Positions 7,779 to 18,156 of a stretch of DNA of 64,000 nucleotides are shown piece after piece. Source of the DNA: Candidatus Bipolaricaulota bacterium (GTDB lineage Bacteria; Bipolaricaulota; Bipolaricaulia; Bipolaricaulales; Bipolaricaulaceae); assembly GCA_025060415.1 (NCBI GenBank), contig JANXBT010000001.1:130313-194312 (forward strand), in the 5' to 3' direction. The position numbers were made by a program, and so were the translations under genes. How positions within the stretch are numbered: position 1 is the stretch's first letter; the number at the start of each line of letters is the position of its first letter. The notes below the pieces were generated by a model. That model did no database searches, had not been told where the DNA came from, and worked only from the letters and a program-made list of their open reading frames with translations.

Positions 7779-10463
7779 TCACTCCAGGAGCTTGGCAGCC
7801 AGGACCACGCTCTCCTCCGACTTATGCTCCAGCCGGAAGCCGCGCCGCTCGAAGATGCGGATCATGCGGAAGTTGTCGGGGGTGGTCTCGGCCGTGACCT
7901 TGCGGATCCCCCAGCTTCGCGCGATCTCCAGGCAGTAGTCGGTGAGGATGCTGCCCAGGCCCTTGTTCTGCCAGGGGTCGGCCACGAACACCGCGTATTC
8001 CGCCCGGGTGCGGTCGGGGTCGGAGATGAGCCGCCCCACCCCGATCATCCGCTTCCGCCCGTTCTCCTCAACGATCCCCACGATGGCCATCTCCCGGTCG
8101 TAATCGATGAAGCAGTAGGGGATGGCCATCTGGTGGGTGGTCTCCTTGAAGATGTAGCGGAAGCGGAAGCGGATGGACTCGCGGGAGGAGATGGCCAGCA
8201 TCTCGTGCCAGAGGGGCTCGTCCTCCGGGCGGATGGGCCGCAGCAGGACCCGGGTGCCGTCGTGCAGGGTCACCCAGCGTTCGTACCCCTCGGGGTAGGG
8301 GCGGATCGCGAGGTGGCTGTAGGGCCGCGGCGGCTGGCGCAGGGCCTCCTCGTCCGCGATCACCCGGGCGTCGATGGCCACCACCTCCTCGGGCGTCACC
8401 AGAAGCGGGTTCACGTCGATTTCCTTGATCTCGGGGAAGTCCGCTACCAAGTAGGAGAAGCGTATGATGACCTCCACGAGCTTTTCCACGTTCAGGCGGG
8501 GCCGGCCCCGGTAGCCCTGCAGAAGCGGCCAGATCCGCAGCGATTCCACAAGGTGGGTGGCCAGCCGCTCGTTGAGGGGCGGCAGGCCCAGGGCTCGGTC
8601 CTGGAGGACCTCCGCGGTCACCCCCCCGGCGCCCACCAGGATCACCGCCCCGAAGGTGGGGTCCTTTTTGGCCCCGAGGATCAGCTCCACGCCCCGCGCC
8701 ACAGGGGCCATGCGCTGCACCGTGACCCCCTCGAGGCGGGCCTCCGGACGGCGCGCCCGCACGTTCTCCAGGATCTGCCGGAACCCCTGCCGCACCCCCT
8801 CCTCCGTGCGCACCTCCACCAGCACCCCGCCCACGTCCGTCTTGTGCAGGATGTCCGGGGAGCTGACCTTGAGAACCACGGGGAACCCCAACCGCTGGGC
8901 CAGGGCCACGGCCTCCTCCTCGGTGCGGGCGAGCTCCGGCAGGGTCACGGGGATGCCGTAGGCGGCCAGGAGCTCCTTGGCGGCGCGCTCGTCCAGGACC
9001 TTCGCCTGGGCCAGGCGGGGCAGGAAGGCCTGGCGGATCTGGGCCCGGTCCACGGCGAACTCCACGGGGATCTCCCGCGGGGTCTGGTAGAGGAGGTCCA
9101 GGTTGCGGCCGTAGTCCACAAGGTGCATGAAGGCTTGCACGGCCTGGTCGGGGGTGCGGTAGGTGGGGATGCCGGCCTGGTTCAGGATTTTGAGGCCCTC
9201 CTCCACGGCGGCCCCGCCCATCCAGGCGGCGAGGATGGGTTTGCGGCCGCGCCGGGCCACCTCGGCCACGGCCTGGGCCGTGCCGGTGGGATCGGTCATG
9301 GCCTGGGGGGTGAGGATCACCAGCGCCGCGTCCACGCCGGGGTCCTGGAGCACGATCTCCAGGGCCTTGGCGTAGCGTTCCGGCGGGGCATCCCCCAGCA
9401 CGTCCACGGGGTTCCCGTGCGACCAGAAGGGGGGGAGGACCTGGTTGAGCCTCTCCAGGGTTTGGGGGGCCAGTTCGGCCAGCTGGCCGCGGCGGGCCAG
9501 GAGGGCGTCCGTGGCCATCACGCCGGGGCCGCCGGCGTTGGTCACGATGGCCAAGCGGGCCCCCAGGGGCGGCCGCACCCGGGCCAAAAGCTCCGCGGTG
9601 TCGAAGATGTCGCTGATCTCGTAGACCCGGACGGCGCCGGCGCGGCGGAAGGCCGCGTCGTACACGGCGTCCTCCCCGGCCATGGCCCCCGTGTGGGAGC
9701 TCGCCGCGCGGGCGGATTCCGCAAACCGCCCGGCCTTGTACACCACGATCGGCTTGGTGCGGGCGAAGGCCCGCGCCGCGGACATGAATTGCCGGGCCTC
9801 CGTGATGGATTCCACATAGAGGATGATGGAGCGCGTGCGTTCCTCCTGGCCGAAGTAGTCGATGAGGTCGCCGAAGTTCACGTCCACCATGTTCCCGATG
9901 GAGACGAAGTGGGAGAAGCCGATGCCCTCCGCGATGGCCCAGTCCAGAACGGAGGTGCAGAGGGCGCCCGACTGGGAGATGAAGGCCACGTGGCCGTCCG
10001 GCGGCATGGCCGCGGCGAAGCTCGCGTTCAAGCGCAGGGAGGGCACGATGACGCCCAAGCAGTTCGGGCCGAGGATGCGCAGGCCCGGGAACTTCTTGGC
10101 CTCCTCCTTGAGGCGCTCCTCCAGCCGCCGCCCCTCCTCCCCCGTCTCCTTGAACCCGGCGGAGAGGATGATGACCCCAAGGATGCCGGCCTCGCCGCAC
10201 TGGCGCACGAGGTCCGGGACGGTGGGCGCAGGGGTGCAGATGATGGCCAGGTCGGGCGTGCGCGGGAGGCTCTTCACGTCGGGGTAAGCATGGATCCCTT
10301 GGACGGCCTCGTACCGGGGGTTCACGGGGTAGACCACCCCGGGGAAGCCCGAGCCCACCAGGTTCTTGAGCACGGTGTAGCCCACGCTCCCCGGGTTGTT
10401 GCTGGCCCCAACCACCGCGATCCGCTGGGGTTTGAAGATCTTGTCCAAGTTAAGGATGCTCAC
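7779..10463 (-). CDS. NDP-forming acyl-CoA synthetase fused to GNAT acetyltransferase (Pat-like)
   Basis: The 894-residue product has four parts: an N-terminal CoA-binding Rossmann domain (VVGASNNPGSVGY, residues ~15-30), a succinyl-CoA-ligase-like domain with SHTGAMAGEDAVYD (His257), an ATP-grasp domain (LKVSSPDILHKTDVGGV, ~residue 530) and a GNAT domain from about residue 720 with the acetyl-CoA loop DPWQNKGLGS. This is the architecture of the protein lysine acetyltransferase Pat/YfiQ, which inactivates Acs. The phosphohistidine position of ADP-forming acetyl-CoA synthetases (His257 in Pyrococcus) is retained, so acyl-CoA synthetase activity is also possible. GTG start with AAGGAGG 5 nt upstream. 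Cotranscribed with fhs and folD, and only 31 nt from divergent rpiA. Confidence 0.9.
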   Translation of the reverse strand: MSILNLDKIFKPQRIAVVGASNNPGSVGYTVLKNLVGSGFPGVVYPVNPRYEAVQGIHAYPDVKSLPRTPDLAIICTPAPTVPDLVRQCGEAGILGVIILSAGFKETGEEGRRLEERLKEEAKKFPGLRILGPNCLGVIVPSLRLNASFAAAMPPDGHVAFISQSGALCTSVLDWAIAEGIGFSHFVSIGNMVDVNFGDLIDYFGQEERTRSIILYVESITEARQFMSAARAFARTKPIVVYKAGRFAESARAASSHTGAMAGEDAVYDAAFRRAGAVRVYEISDIFDTAELLARVRPPLGARLAIVTNAGGPGVMATDALLARRGQLAELAPQTLERLNQVLPPFWSHGNPVDVLGDAPPERYAKALEIVLQDPGVDAALVILTPQAMTDPTGTAQAVAEVARRGRKPILAAWMGGAAVEEGLKILNQAGIPTYRTPDQAVQAFMHLVDYGRNLDLLYQTPREIPVEFAVDRAQIRQAFLPRLAQAKVLDERAAKELLAAYGIPVTLPELARTEEEAVALAQRLGFPVVLKVSSPDILHKTDVGGVLVEVRTEEGVRQGFRQILENVRARRPEARLEGVTVQRMAPVARGVELILGAKKDPTFGAVILVGAGGVTAEVLQDRALGLPPLNERLATHLVESLRIWPLLQGYRGRPRLNVEKLVEVIIRFSYLVADFPEIKEIDVNPLLVTPEEVVAIDARVIADEEALRQPPRPYSHLAIRPYPEGYERWVTLHDGTRVLLRPIRPEDEPLWHEMLAISSRESIRFRFRYIFKETTHQMAIPYCFIDYDREMAIVGIVEENGRKRMIGVGRLISDPDRTRAEYAVFVADPWQNKGLGSILTDYCLEIARSWGIRKVTAETTPDNFRMIRIFERRGFRLEHKSEESVVLAAKLLE

Positions 10464-10494
10464 GGTGCCCTCCTTAGGAGTTTAGGGCAAAGGC

Positions 10495-11196
10495 ATGGGC
10501 CACGAAAGGGCGGAGCTGGAGCGGTGGAAGCGGGAGGCGGCGGAGGCCGCGGTGGAGGCGGTGCGGCCGGGCATGGTGGTGGGGCTGGGCCACGGCTCCA
10601 CCGCCCGCTACGCCCTCCTCCGGCTCGCGGAGCTCTGGCGCGCCGGGAAGCTCCCGGGTCTGCGGGTGATCCCCTGCTCCCGCAGGGTCGAGGAGGAGGC
10701 CCGGGCCCTGGGCCTTCCCCTCGCCACGCTGGAGGAGCACCCCGAGGTGGACCTCACCATCGACGGGGCCGACGAGCTCGATCCCAAGCTGAACGCGATC
10801 AAGGGCGGGGGCGGGGCCCTCCTGCGGGAGAAGATCGTGGCCCAGGCCACCCGCCGGGAGGTCATCGTGGCCGACCACACCAAGCTCTCCCCCGTCTTGG
10901 GCACGCGCTTTCCCGTGCCGGTGGAGGTCCTCCCCTTCGGCTGGAAGGGGCAGGCCCGGTTCCTGGAGGGGCTGGGGGCCCGGGTGGCGCTGCGCCTGGG
11001 GGCCGACGGGGCCCCCTTCCTCACCGACCAGGGCAACTACATCCTGGATTGCTGGTTTGGGCCCATCCCGGACCCCTGGGGGCTGGCCCGGCGGCTGGAG
11101 GCCCGGGCCGGGATCCTCGGGCACGGCCTGTTCTTGGGGCTGGTGCACGAGGCGTTCGTGGCCGGCCCCGAGGGCCTGCGGCACCTCGCGCCCTAG
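10495..11196 (+). CDS. rpiA: Ribose-5-phosphate isomerase A
   Basis: RpiA interconverts ribulose-5-phosphate and ribose-5-phosphate in the pentose phosphate pathway. The 233-residue product contains GLGHGSTARYAL (normally GLGTGST), the catalytic block DLTIDGADELDP and the KGGGGALLREKIVA motif. A stop codon lies 12 nt upstream in frame, so ATG 10495 is the first available start. No good SD is seen at normal spacing; AGGAG (10476-10480) is 14 nt away. The gene is divergent from the Pat-like gene across 31 nt, and prfA follows 33 nt downstream. A transaldolase gene near 22.8 kb serves the same pathway. Confidence 0.95.
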   Translation: MGHERAELERWKREAAEAAVEAVRPGMVVGLGHGSTARYALLRLAELWRAGKLPGLRVIPCSRRVEEEARALGLPLATLEEHPEVDLTIDGADELDPKLNAIKGGGGALLREKIVAQATRREVIVADHTKLSPVLGTRFPVPVEVLPFGWKGQARFLEGLGARVALRLGADGAPFLTDQGNYILDCWFGPIPDPWGLARRLEARAGILGHGLFLGLVHEAFVAGPEGLRHLAP

Positions 11197-11229
11197 CCCG
11201 CCCCCTCCCCTTCCGGTAGGCTTCCGGCG

Positions 11230-12300
11230 ATGGAAAAGCTCTTGGCCAAGGTGGCGGAATTGGCGCGGGAGCTTGGGGAACTGGAGAGGATCCTGGGGGA
11301 TCCCGCCGCGCCGACGCGACCCGACTTCTCCGAGCTTTCCCGCCGCTACAACCGCCTGCGCCTCATCGTGGAAAAGGGCGCGGAGCTGCGCAAGGTGCTC
11401 CAAAACATCGCGGAGGAGGAGCAGCTCCTGCGGGAGACCCAGGAGGAGGAGCTGGAGCGCGCGTTGCGCCAGGAGCTTGAGCGGGACCGGGAGCGGGCGG
11501 AGCGGCTGGGGCAGGAGCTGCGGCGGCTGCTGGTGCCGCCCCATCCGGACGACCACAAGAACGCCATTGTGGAGATCCGGGCCGGCGCCGGGGGCGAGGA
11601 GGCCGCCCTCTTCGCCGCCGACCTCTTCCGCATGTACACAAAGTACGCGGAGAAGAAGGGCTTCCGCGTGCGCGTCCTGGACTCCCACCCCACGGACCTT
11701 GGGGGCTTCAAGCAGATCGTGTTCGCCGTGGAGGGGCCCGGCGCCTATGGGCTTTTCCGCTACGAGTCCGGGGTGCACCGGGTGCAGCGGGTCCCCGTGA
11801 CCGAGGCCTCCGGCCGCATCCACACCTCCACGGCCACCGTGGCCGTCCTCCCCGAGGCGGAGGAGGTGGAGGTGGAGATCCGCCCCGAGGACCTCAAGAT
11901 CGAGACCTTCCGCTCCTCGGGCCCGGGCGGCCAGCACATGCAGAAGAACGAGACGGCCGTGCGCATCACCCACCTCCCCACCGGGATCGTGGTGACCTGC
12001 CAAGAGGAGCGCTCCCAGCACCGCAACAAGGAGCTGGCCCTGCGGGTGTTGCGGGCCAAGCTGCGGGAGCTGGAGGAGCAGCGGAAGGAGGCGGAGCTGC
12101 AGGAGAGGCGGCGGCGGCAGATCGGCACGGGCGAGCGCTCGGAAAAGATCCGAACCTACAACTTCCCCCAGAACCGGGTCACGGACCACCGCATCGACCT
12201 CACCGTGTACCGCCTGGAGGACGTGCTCGAGGGGGATTTGGACCTGATCGTGGAGCCGCTTTTGGCGGAGGAGGCGGCCAGGGTCCTGGCGGAGGGCTGA
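11230..12300 (+). CDS. prfA: Peptide chain release factor 1
   Basis: RF1 recognises UAA and UAG and triggers peptidyl-tRNA hydrolysis. The 356-residue product has the catalytic GGQ in [14 protein letters not shown], and [17 protein letters not shown] contains PVT, the RF1-type codon-recognition tripeptide (RF2 has SPF). The length is normal. The stop codon overlaps the ATG of the rrf2-like gene as TGATG, so the two are translationally coupled. A TAGGCT hexamer ends 7 nt before the ATG and could be a -10 box, but I see no matching -35. Confidence 0.97.
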   Translation: MEKLLAKVAELARELGELERILGDPAAPTRPDFSELSRRYNRLRLIVEKGAELRKVLQNIAEEEQLLRETQEEELERALRQELERDRERAERLGQELRRLLVPPHPDDHKNAIVEIRAGAGGEEAALFAADLFRMYTKYAEKKGFRVRVLDSHPTDLGGFKQIVFAVEGPGAYGLFRYESGVHRVQRVPVTEASGRIHTSTATVAVLPEAEEVEVEIRPEDLKIETFRSSGPGGQHMQKNETAVRITHLPTGIVVTCQEERSQHRNKELALRVLRAKLRELEEQRKEAELQERRRRQIGTGERSEKIRTYNFPQNRVTDHRIDLTVYRLEDVLEGDLDLIVEPLLAEEAARVLAEG

Positions 12301-12734
12301 TGGCGGAGCTGATCCGGTTTTCGGAGGCAGCGGCCCTGGCCTTCCATGCTCTGGCGCGGCTGGCCCAGGCGGAGGGGCGGCTTTCGGCCGCGGAAATCGC
12401 CGCCCAGCTGGGGGCCTCCGAGGCGCACGTGGCCAAGGTCCTGCAGGTCCTGGTACGGGCGGGGCTGGTCACGGCCAAGCGCGGTCCCCACGGCGGGTAC
12501 GCCCTGGCCCGCCCCCCGGAGGAGATCCGGCTTTTGGAGGTCTATGAGGCCGTGGAGGGCGAGCTTCGCCGGGACGGCTGCGTGTTTTCCCACCCGGTGT
12601 GTGCCGGGCAGGGCTGCCTTTTTGGCGACCTTGTGGAGGGGATCCGGGCGCGCCTGCGCGCGGAGCTTTTCGGTCGGACCCTGGCCGAGGCGGTGGGCCG
12701 ACCTCCCCGGGGTGACGGATGTCCCTTTAGGTAG
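12300..12734 (+). CDS. Rrf2 family regulator with candidate Fe-S cysteines
   Basis: The 144-residue protein has an N-terminal winged helix (IAAQLGASEAHVAKVLQVLVRAGLV, a typical Rrf2 recognition region shown here in outline, followed by GPHGGYALARP) and three cysteines at residues 94, 101 and 106. The spacing resembles the cluster ligands of IscR and NsrR, so it may sense iron-sulfur status, nitric oxide or redox state. It overlaps the prfA stop by one base. An inverted repeat lies just downstream in front of the large surface protein gene. It may instead act on the suf genes near 53.8 kb. The family is clear; the effector and targets are not. Confidence 0.88.
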   Translation: MAELIRFSEAAALAFHALARLAQAEGRLSAAEIAAQLGASEAHVAKVLQVLVRAGLVTAKRGPHGGYALARPPEEIRLLEVYEAVEGELRRDGCVFSHPVCAGQGCLFGDLVEGIRARLRAELFGRTLAEAVGRPPRGDGCPFR

Positions 12735-12737
12735 GGC

Positions 12738-12766
12738 TTGTTTCGGTATTCCCATACCGGAATATA
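12738..12766 (+). promoter_or_regulatory. Candidate promoter with overlapping palindromes
   Basis: TTGTTT (12738-12743) is followed after 16-17 nt by GAATAT/AATATA (12760-12766). The spacer holds two overlapping inverted repeats: CGGTAT-TCCC-ATACCG (12744-12759) and TATTCC-N6-GGAATA (12747-12764). A dyad covering spacer and -10 region is a normal operator position. The upstream Rrf2 protein is one candidate binder, by inference only. Confidence 0.45.
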
Positions 12767-12848
12767 GCCCCGGCGCTCCCCCTCGTTGCGGGCCGGCACG
12801 GTCCCCTGCGCTGCGCCCCAAGGAAGGACGAACGCCAAGGAGAGAATC

Positions 12849-15743
12849 ATGGCGCAGCACCTAATGCGTGGCTTTTCTCGGTGGAGCAAGGCTTTAGCCT
12901 TGCTCGCAGTCCTCTTCGCAGGGATTGCAATCCTTGCTAGAGCCCAAGGCGTCCCCTGCGTGCCCCCGTCCCCGGACCTCGTGGCCTGGTGGCCTTTCGA
13001 TGAGGGCGCAGGGGCCACAAGCCTTGCAGATCTTGTGGGCGGCCATCTTGGCACCCCGGTTCCGGGGCCGGTGGGCTCAGGCGGTCCGGGCGCGGCCGCG
13101 GCCGTGGTCGGCGGCGGCCTCTACTTCCCCACGGCCGCCACCTACGTGCAGGTACCCCATAGCCCCGCCCTCAACTTCGGCACCGGGGACTTCACCATCG
13201 AGGGCTGGGTCAAGCCGGTGGAGGCGGCCCCAGGCTCCATCCAGCCCATCGTGGATAAAACCGAGCCCGTCCAAGGAGGGAGCGGGTTCAAGGGCTACCG
13301 CTTGTACTTCCAACTCGGCCGACTGTACTTCCTCCTCAGCGACGGCACCACCTTGACCGGGGTGTTCGGGGCCCCCGTGTTCGGGGGGCCGTACGGCAAG
13401 TGGCTCCTCGTCGTGGCGTTCCGCCAGGGTTCCATGGTGGGGATCCACGTCTTCGAAGCCGGGGTGGGCTACACCACCAACTGGATCGGCGTGCCCGCCC
13501 CCCTCGTGGACGTGGACAACTCCGCGGACCTTCTCCTGGGCGGCATCCGCGGGTTCGGCTGGGGCGCGGGTGCGGCGGTAGGGGAAATCACCCTTGATGA
13601 GCTGGAGATCAGCAACGTGGCGTTGGCCGGAAGCGGCCCCTCCGCCTACATCTACGATCTTTTCCAGGCGGGCTCGGCCGGGAAGTGCCGGCCCGCGCCC
13701 AAGCCCACCGCCGACCTCGGCGACGCTCCCGACAGCACGAACCACCTAGGCCAGGCCATGCTGGCCTACCCCGCTGTGCCCGCGCGGTTCCCCACGGTGT
13801 TCGATCCCGCCACCGGCGCGCCACCCGGCCCCAAGCACCTTGCGCCCAAAAAGCTGGCCTGGCTGGGCGCGGACGTGAGCCTGGAGGGCGAGGCCGACGG
13901 GCTGCCCGATGCGGACGGCTTGGCCAACCTTGATCCCGCCTCCAACGCGGCCAACCGGGACGGCCACGACGACGGGGTCACCCTCCCCATCGCCATCCCC
14001 TTGTGCGGCCAGACCCAGTTCAAGTACACCGTCACCAGCACTGTGGCCACCACCCTGTACGTGAACGTGTGGATCGACTTCAACCGCGACGGCGACTGGG
14101 ACGACCCTCTGCAGAAGTGCCCCTGGGGGCCGGCCACCACGGGCTCGTTCACGGAGTGGGCCGTACAAAACGCGCCGGTCTCCGTGGTGCCCGGGGGGAA
14201 CACCTTCACCACGCCGCCGTTTGGGGCCGCGAACCCCACCCGCGGTGCGGAGATGTGGATGCGCATCACCCTCACCGATGCTCCCATCGCCCCCGCCCAG
14301 GGCGCGGACGGAAGCGGCCCCGCTACGGGCTACCCCCATGGGGAGACCGAGGATTACCTCCTTCGGCTCGCCTACACGGAGATCTGCGGGACCAAGTTCC
14401 ACGACCTCAACGCCAACGGCGTTCAGGATGCGGGCGAGCCCGGGCTTTCCGGATGGGTGATCGAGGGGAAGGATCCCCAAGGCAACTTCGTGGGCTACGC
14501 TGTCACCGACGACCAAGGTCGTTATTGCCTGCTCGTGCCCACCCCCGGGACGTACACCGTGTCCGAGCAGGCCCAATCTGGTTGGCTGCCCACGACCCCT
14601 GCCGCGTTGACGGTGACCGTCCCTCCTGCGGGGCAAGTGAACTTCGGCAACCGCCGGGAGCCGGCCCGTGCGGAACTCTGCGTCTTCAAGTTCGAGGACC
14701 TCGACGGCGACGGAACCCGCGACCCCAACGAGCCCTTCCTCGCCGGATGGTCGTTCGCCGTGAGCCCCGCGCCCCTGGCGCCGGCCACCAGCCCCGTGAC
14801 CACGGGCCCCCAGGGCGGCGTGTGCTTTGCCGTGGCCGCTCCCGGCACCTACACGATCACCGAGCAGGTCCAGCCCGGCTGGACCCCCACCACCCCCGCT
14901 TCCCAAACCGTCGCCGTGCAGCCCGGGCAATTGGCCAACGTCTTCTTCGGGAACCGACGGGCCGAGCCCGTAGGGGCCTGTGACCTTTTGGTCCGCAAGG
15001 TCCCGAGCTCCCCCACCGTGGCCAGCGGCCAGCAGGTGACCTATACCGTTACGGTCACCAACGTGGGCCAAGCCCCGTGCCCGGGTCCGACCACTCTCAC
15101 CGAGGCCGTGCCCGCCGGCCTGTCCCTGGTTTCCGCAAGCGGCTCTGGTTGGCTGTGCTTGGGCAACGTCTGCACCTACCTTTTGCCCATTCCCGCGGGC
15201 GGAAGCGTTTCCGTCACCTACACGTTCGCCGTCACCGCTCCCGCGGGGAGCACCGTGGAGAACTGCGTGACCCTCGTTAACGCCAGCGACCCCAACCCCG
15301 CCAACAACCGGGCCTGCGCGGCGATCCAGGTGACGGGCCGCCCCGTGGGGCCGGCCCTGCCCGTGGGCCAGGTGGACCTTGCGCTCACCAAGCTCCTCGA
15401 GGGGCAGTTGAGGACGAACCAAGAGGCGATCTACATCCTGCGGGTGACCAACGTCGGCACGGCCACGGCTTCCGGGCCGATCCAGGTGGTGGACACCTTG
15501 CCTCCCTCTCTGAGCTTCGTCGCGGCTGCGGGTGCGGGCTGGACGTGTTCGGTCCTCGGGCAGACCGTGACCTGCACGCATCCCGGCCCCTTGCCTCCCG
15601 GAGGCACGCTCGCCCTCACCCTGCGGGTGAAGGTCTTGGCCTCCCCCGGCACGGGGGTGACCAACTGCGCGACGGTGGCTGCGGCCGGGGACGCGAACCC
15701 CGCCAACAACCGCGACTGCCGAAGCGGTGTGGTCCAAAGGTGA
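12849..15743 (+). CDS. Large secreted mosaic protein (LamG-like, GEVED-like, SdrD-B, DUF11 domains)
   Basis: The 964-residue product starts with a signal peptide (hydrophobic ALALLAVLFAGIAILARA, residues ~16-33). A LamG/concanavalin-like domain follows (AWWPFDEGAG ... FTIEGWVKP, ~45-260). Next is a DLGDAPDS ... GETEDYLL segment typical of GEVED domains (~295-510). Two SdrD-B/CnaB-like repeats begin EICGTKFHDLNANGVQDAGE and ELCVFKFEDLDGDGTRDPNE, and two DUF11 repeats each end near NPANNR. No LPXTG signal, PEP-CTERM tail or C-terminal helix is present. Start ATG 12849 is supported by AAGGAGAG (12837-12844). It is probably released or bound to the cell surface; adhesion or an S-layer-associated role is inference. 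An intrinsic terminator follows immediately. Confidence 0.8.
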   Translation: MAQHLMRGFSRWSKALALLAVLFAGIAILARAQGVPCVPPSPDLVAWWPFDEGAGATSLADLVGGHLGTPVPGPVGSGGPGAAAAVVGGGLYFPTAATYVQVPHSPALNFGTGDFTIEGWVKPVEAAPGSIQPIVDKTEPVQGGSGFKGYRLYFQLGRLYFLLSDGTTLTGVFGAPVFGGPYGKWLLVVAFRQGSMVGIHVFEAGVGYTTNWIGVPAPLVDVDNSADLLLGGIRGFGWGAGAAVGEITLDELEISNVALAGSGPSAYIYDLFQAGSAGKCRPAPKPTADLGDAPDSTNHLGQAMLAYPAVPARFPTVFDPATGAPPGPKHLAPKKLAWLGADVSLEGEADGLPDADGLANLDPASNAANRDGHDDGVTLPIAIPLCGQTQFKYTVTSTVATTLYVNVWIDFNRDGDWDDPLQKCPWGPATTGSFTEWAVQNAPVSVVPGGNTFTTPPFGAANPTRGAEMWMRITLTDAPIAPAQGADGSGPATGYPHGETEDYLLRLAYTEICGTKFHDLNANGVQDAGEPGLSGWVIEGKDPQGNFVGYAVTDDQGRYCLLVPTPGTYTVSEQAQSGWLPTTPAALTVTVPPAGQVNFGNRREPARAELCVFKFEDLDGDGTRDPNEPFLAGWSFAVSPAPLAPATSPVTTGPQGGVCFAVAAPGTYTITEQVQPGWTPTTPASQTVAVQPGQLANVFFGNRRAEPVGACDLLVRKVPSSPTVASGQQVTYTVTVTNVGQAPCPGPTTLTEAVPAGLSLVSASGSGWLCLGNVCTYLLPIPAGGSVSVTYTFAVTAPAGSTVENCVTLVNASDPNPANNRACAAIQVTGRPVGPALPVGQVDLALTKLLEGQLRTNQEAIYILRVTNVGTATASGPIQVVDTLPPSLSFVAAAGAGWTCSVLGQTVTCTHPGPLPPGGTLALTLRVKVLASPGTGVTNCATVAAAGDANPANNRDCRSGVVQR

Positions 15744-15752
15744 AAACGGGCG

Positions 15753-15789
15753 GAGGCCCCTCCTCTTCCCTGGGAGGGGCCTCTTTTTT
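15753..15789 (+). terminator. Intrinsic terminator after the surface protein gene
   Basis: An 11-bp stem GAGGCCCCTCC (15753-15763) pairs with GGAGGGGCCTC (15773-15783) and is followed by six T residues (15784-15789). It lies 10 nt after the stop codon. It is one of only two clear intrinsic terminators in the window. Confidence 0.9.
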
Positions 15790-15800
15790 GCCCAGGGCCG

Positions 15801-16261
15801 CTAGGGGCGGAAGCGCTTCATGGCCTCGCGGGCCCGGCGCTCCTCTTCCTCCTCGATGAGCTTGCGGCGCTTGTCGGCCTTGGTGAGGCCCTTGGCCAGG
15901 GCCAGCTCCACCTTGGCGAAGCCCCGCTCGTTGAAATAAAGGGAAAGGGGGACCAGGGTGTAGCCCGCCCGCCCCACCTTCCCCACCAGCCGGCTGATCT
16001 CCCGCTTCCGGAGGAGGAGCTTGCGGGGGCGGTCGGGGTCGTGGCCGAAGGGCCCGGCCTGCTCGTAGGGGGCGATGTGCATTCCGTAGAGCCAGACCTC
16101 ACCGCCCTCCACTTTGGCGTAGGCCTCCTCGAGGGACACCCGGCCCGCCCGCAGGGCCTTCACTTCCGAGCCCTGGAGCACCAGCCCGGCCTCGTAGGTT
16201 TCCTCGATCGCGTAATCCCGGCGGGCCCGGCGGTTCCGCGCCACCACCTTCCGCTCCCCCA

Positions 16262-16262
<1 letters not shown>
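15801..16262 (-). CDS. smpB: SsrA-binding protein SmpB
   Basis: SmpB binds tmRNA and directs it to stalled ribosomes for trans-translation. The 153-residue product has the conserved N-terminus [25 protein letters not shown] (quoted in part: [13 protein letters not shown]), then [19 protein letters not shown], and a basic C-terminal tail. The ATG at 16262 overlaps the glmS stop as TGATG, so smpB is translated behind glmS. An in-frame GTG one codon earlier is also possible. No tmRNA gene is seen in this window. Confidence 0.96.
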
Positions 16263-18073
<1,811 letters not shown>

Positions 18074-18081
18074 GGCGGGGC

Positions 18082-18087
18082 ATTATA
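18082..18087 (-). promoter_or_regulatory. glmS -10 box
   Basis: TATAAT on the minus strand (18087-18082) lies 8 nt before the glmS ATG. No convincing -35 is seen. The string TATAATGCCC is repeated in inverted orientation at the divergent promoter (18132-18141). Confidence 0.65.
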
Positions 18088-18131
18088 GCCCCGCGGTGAT
18101 GCGGGCCATGTTCGCCGGTGTCCGTGGGGCG

Positions 18132-18137
18132 TATAAT
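18132..18137 (+). promoter_or_regulatory. -10 box of the bifunctional nuclease gene
   Basis: TATAAT at 18132-18137 is followed by a short leader with a strong SD (AAGGAGGGGG) before ATG 18157. A -35 is weak. This promoter is back-to-back with that of glmS. Confidence 0.6.
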
Positions 18138-18156
18138 GCCCGGCGAAGGAGGGGGC

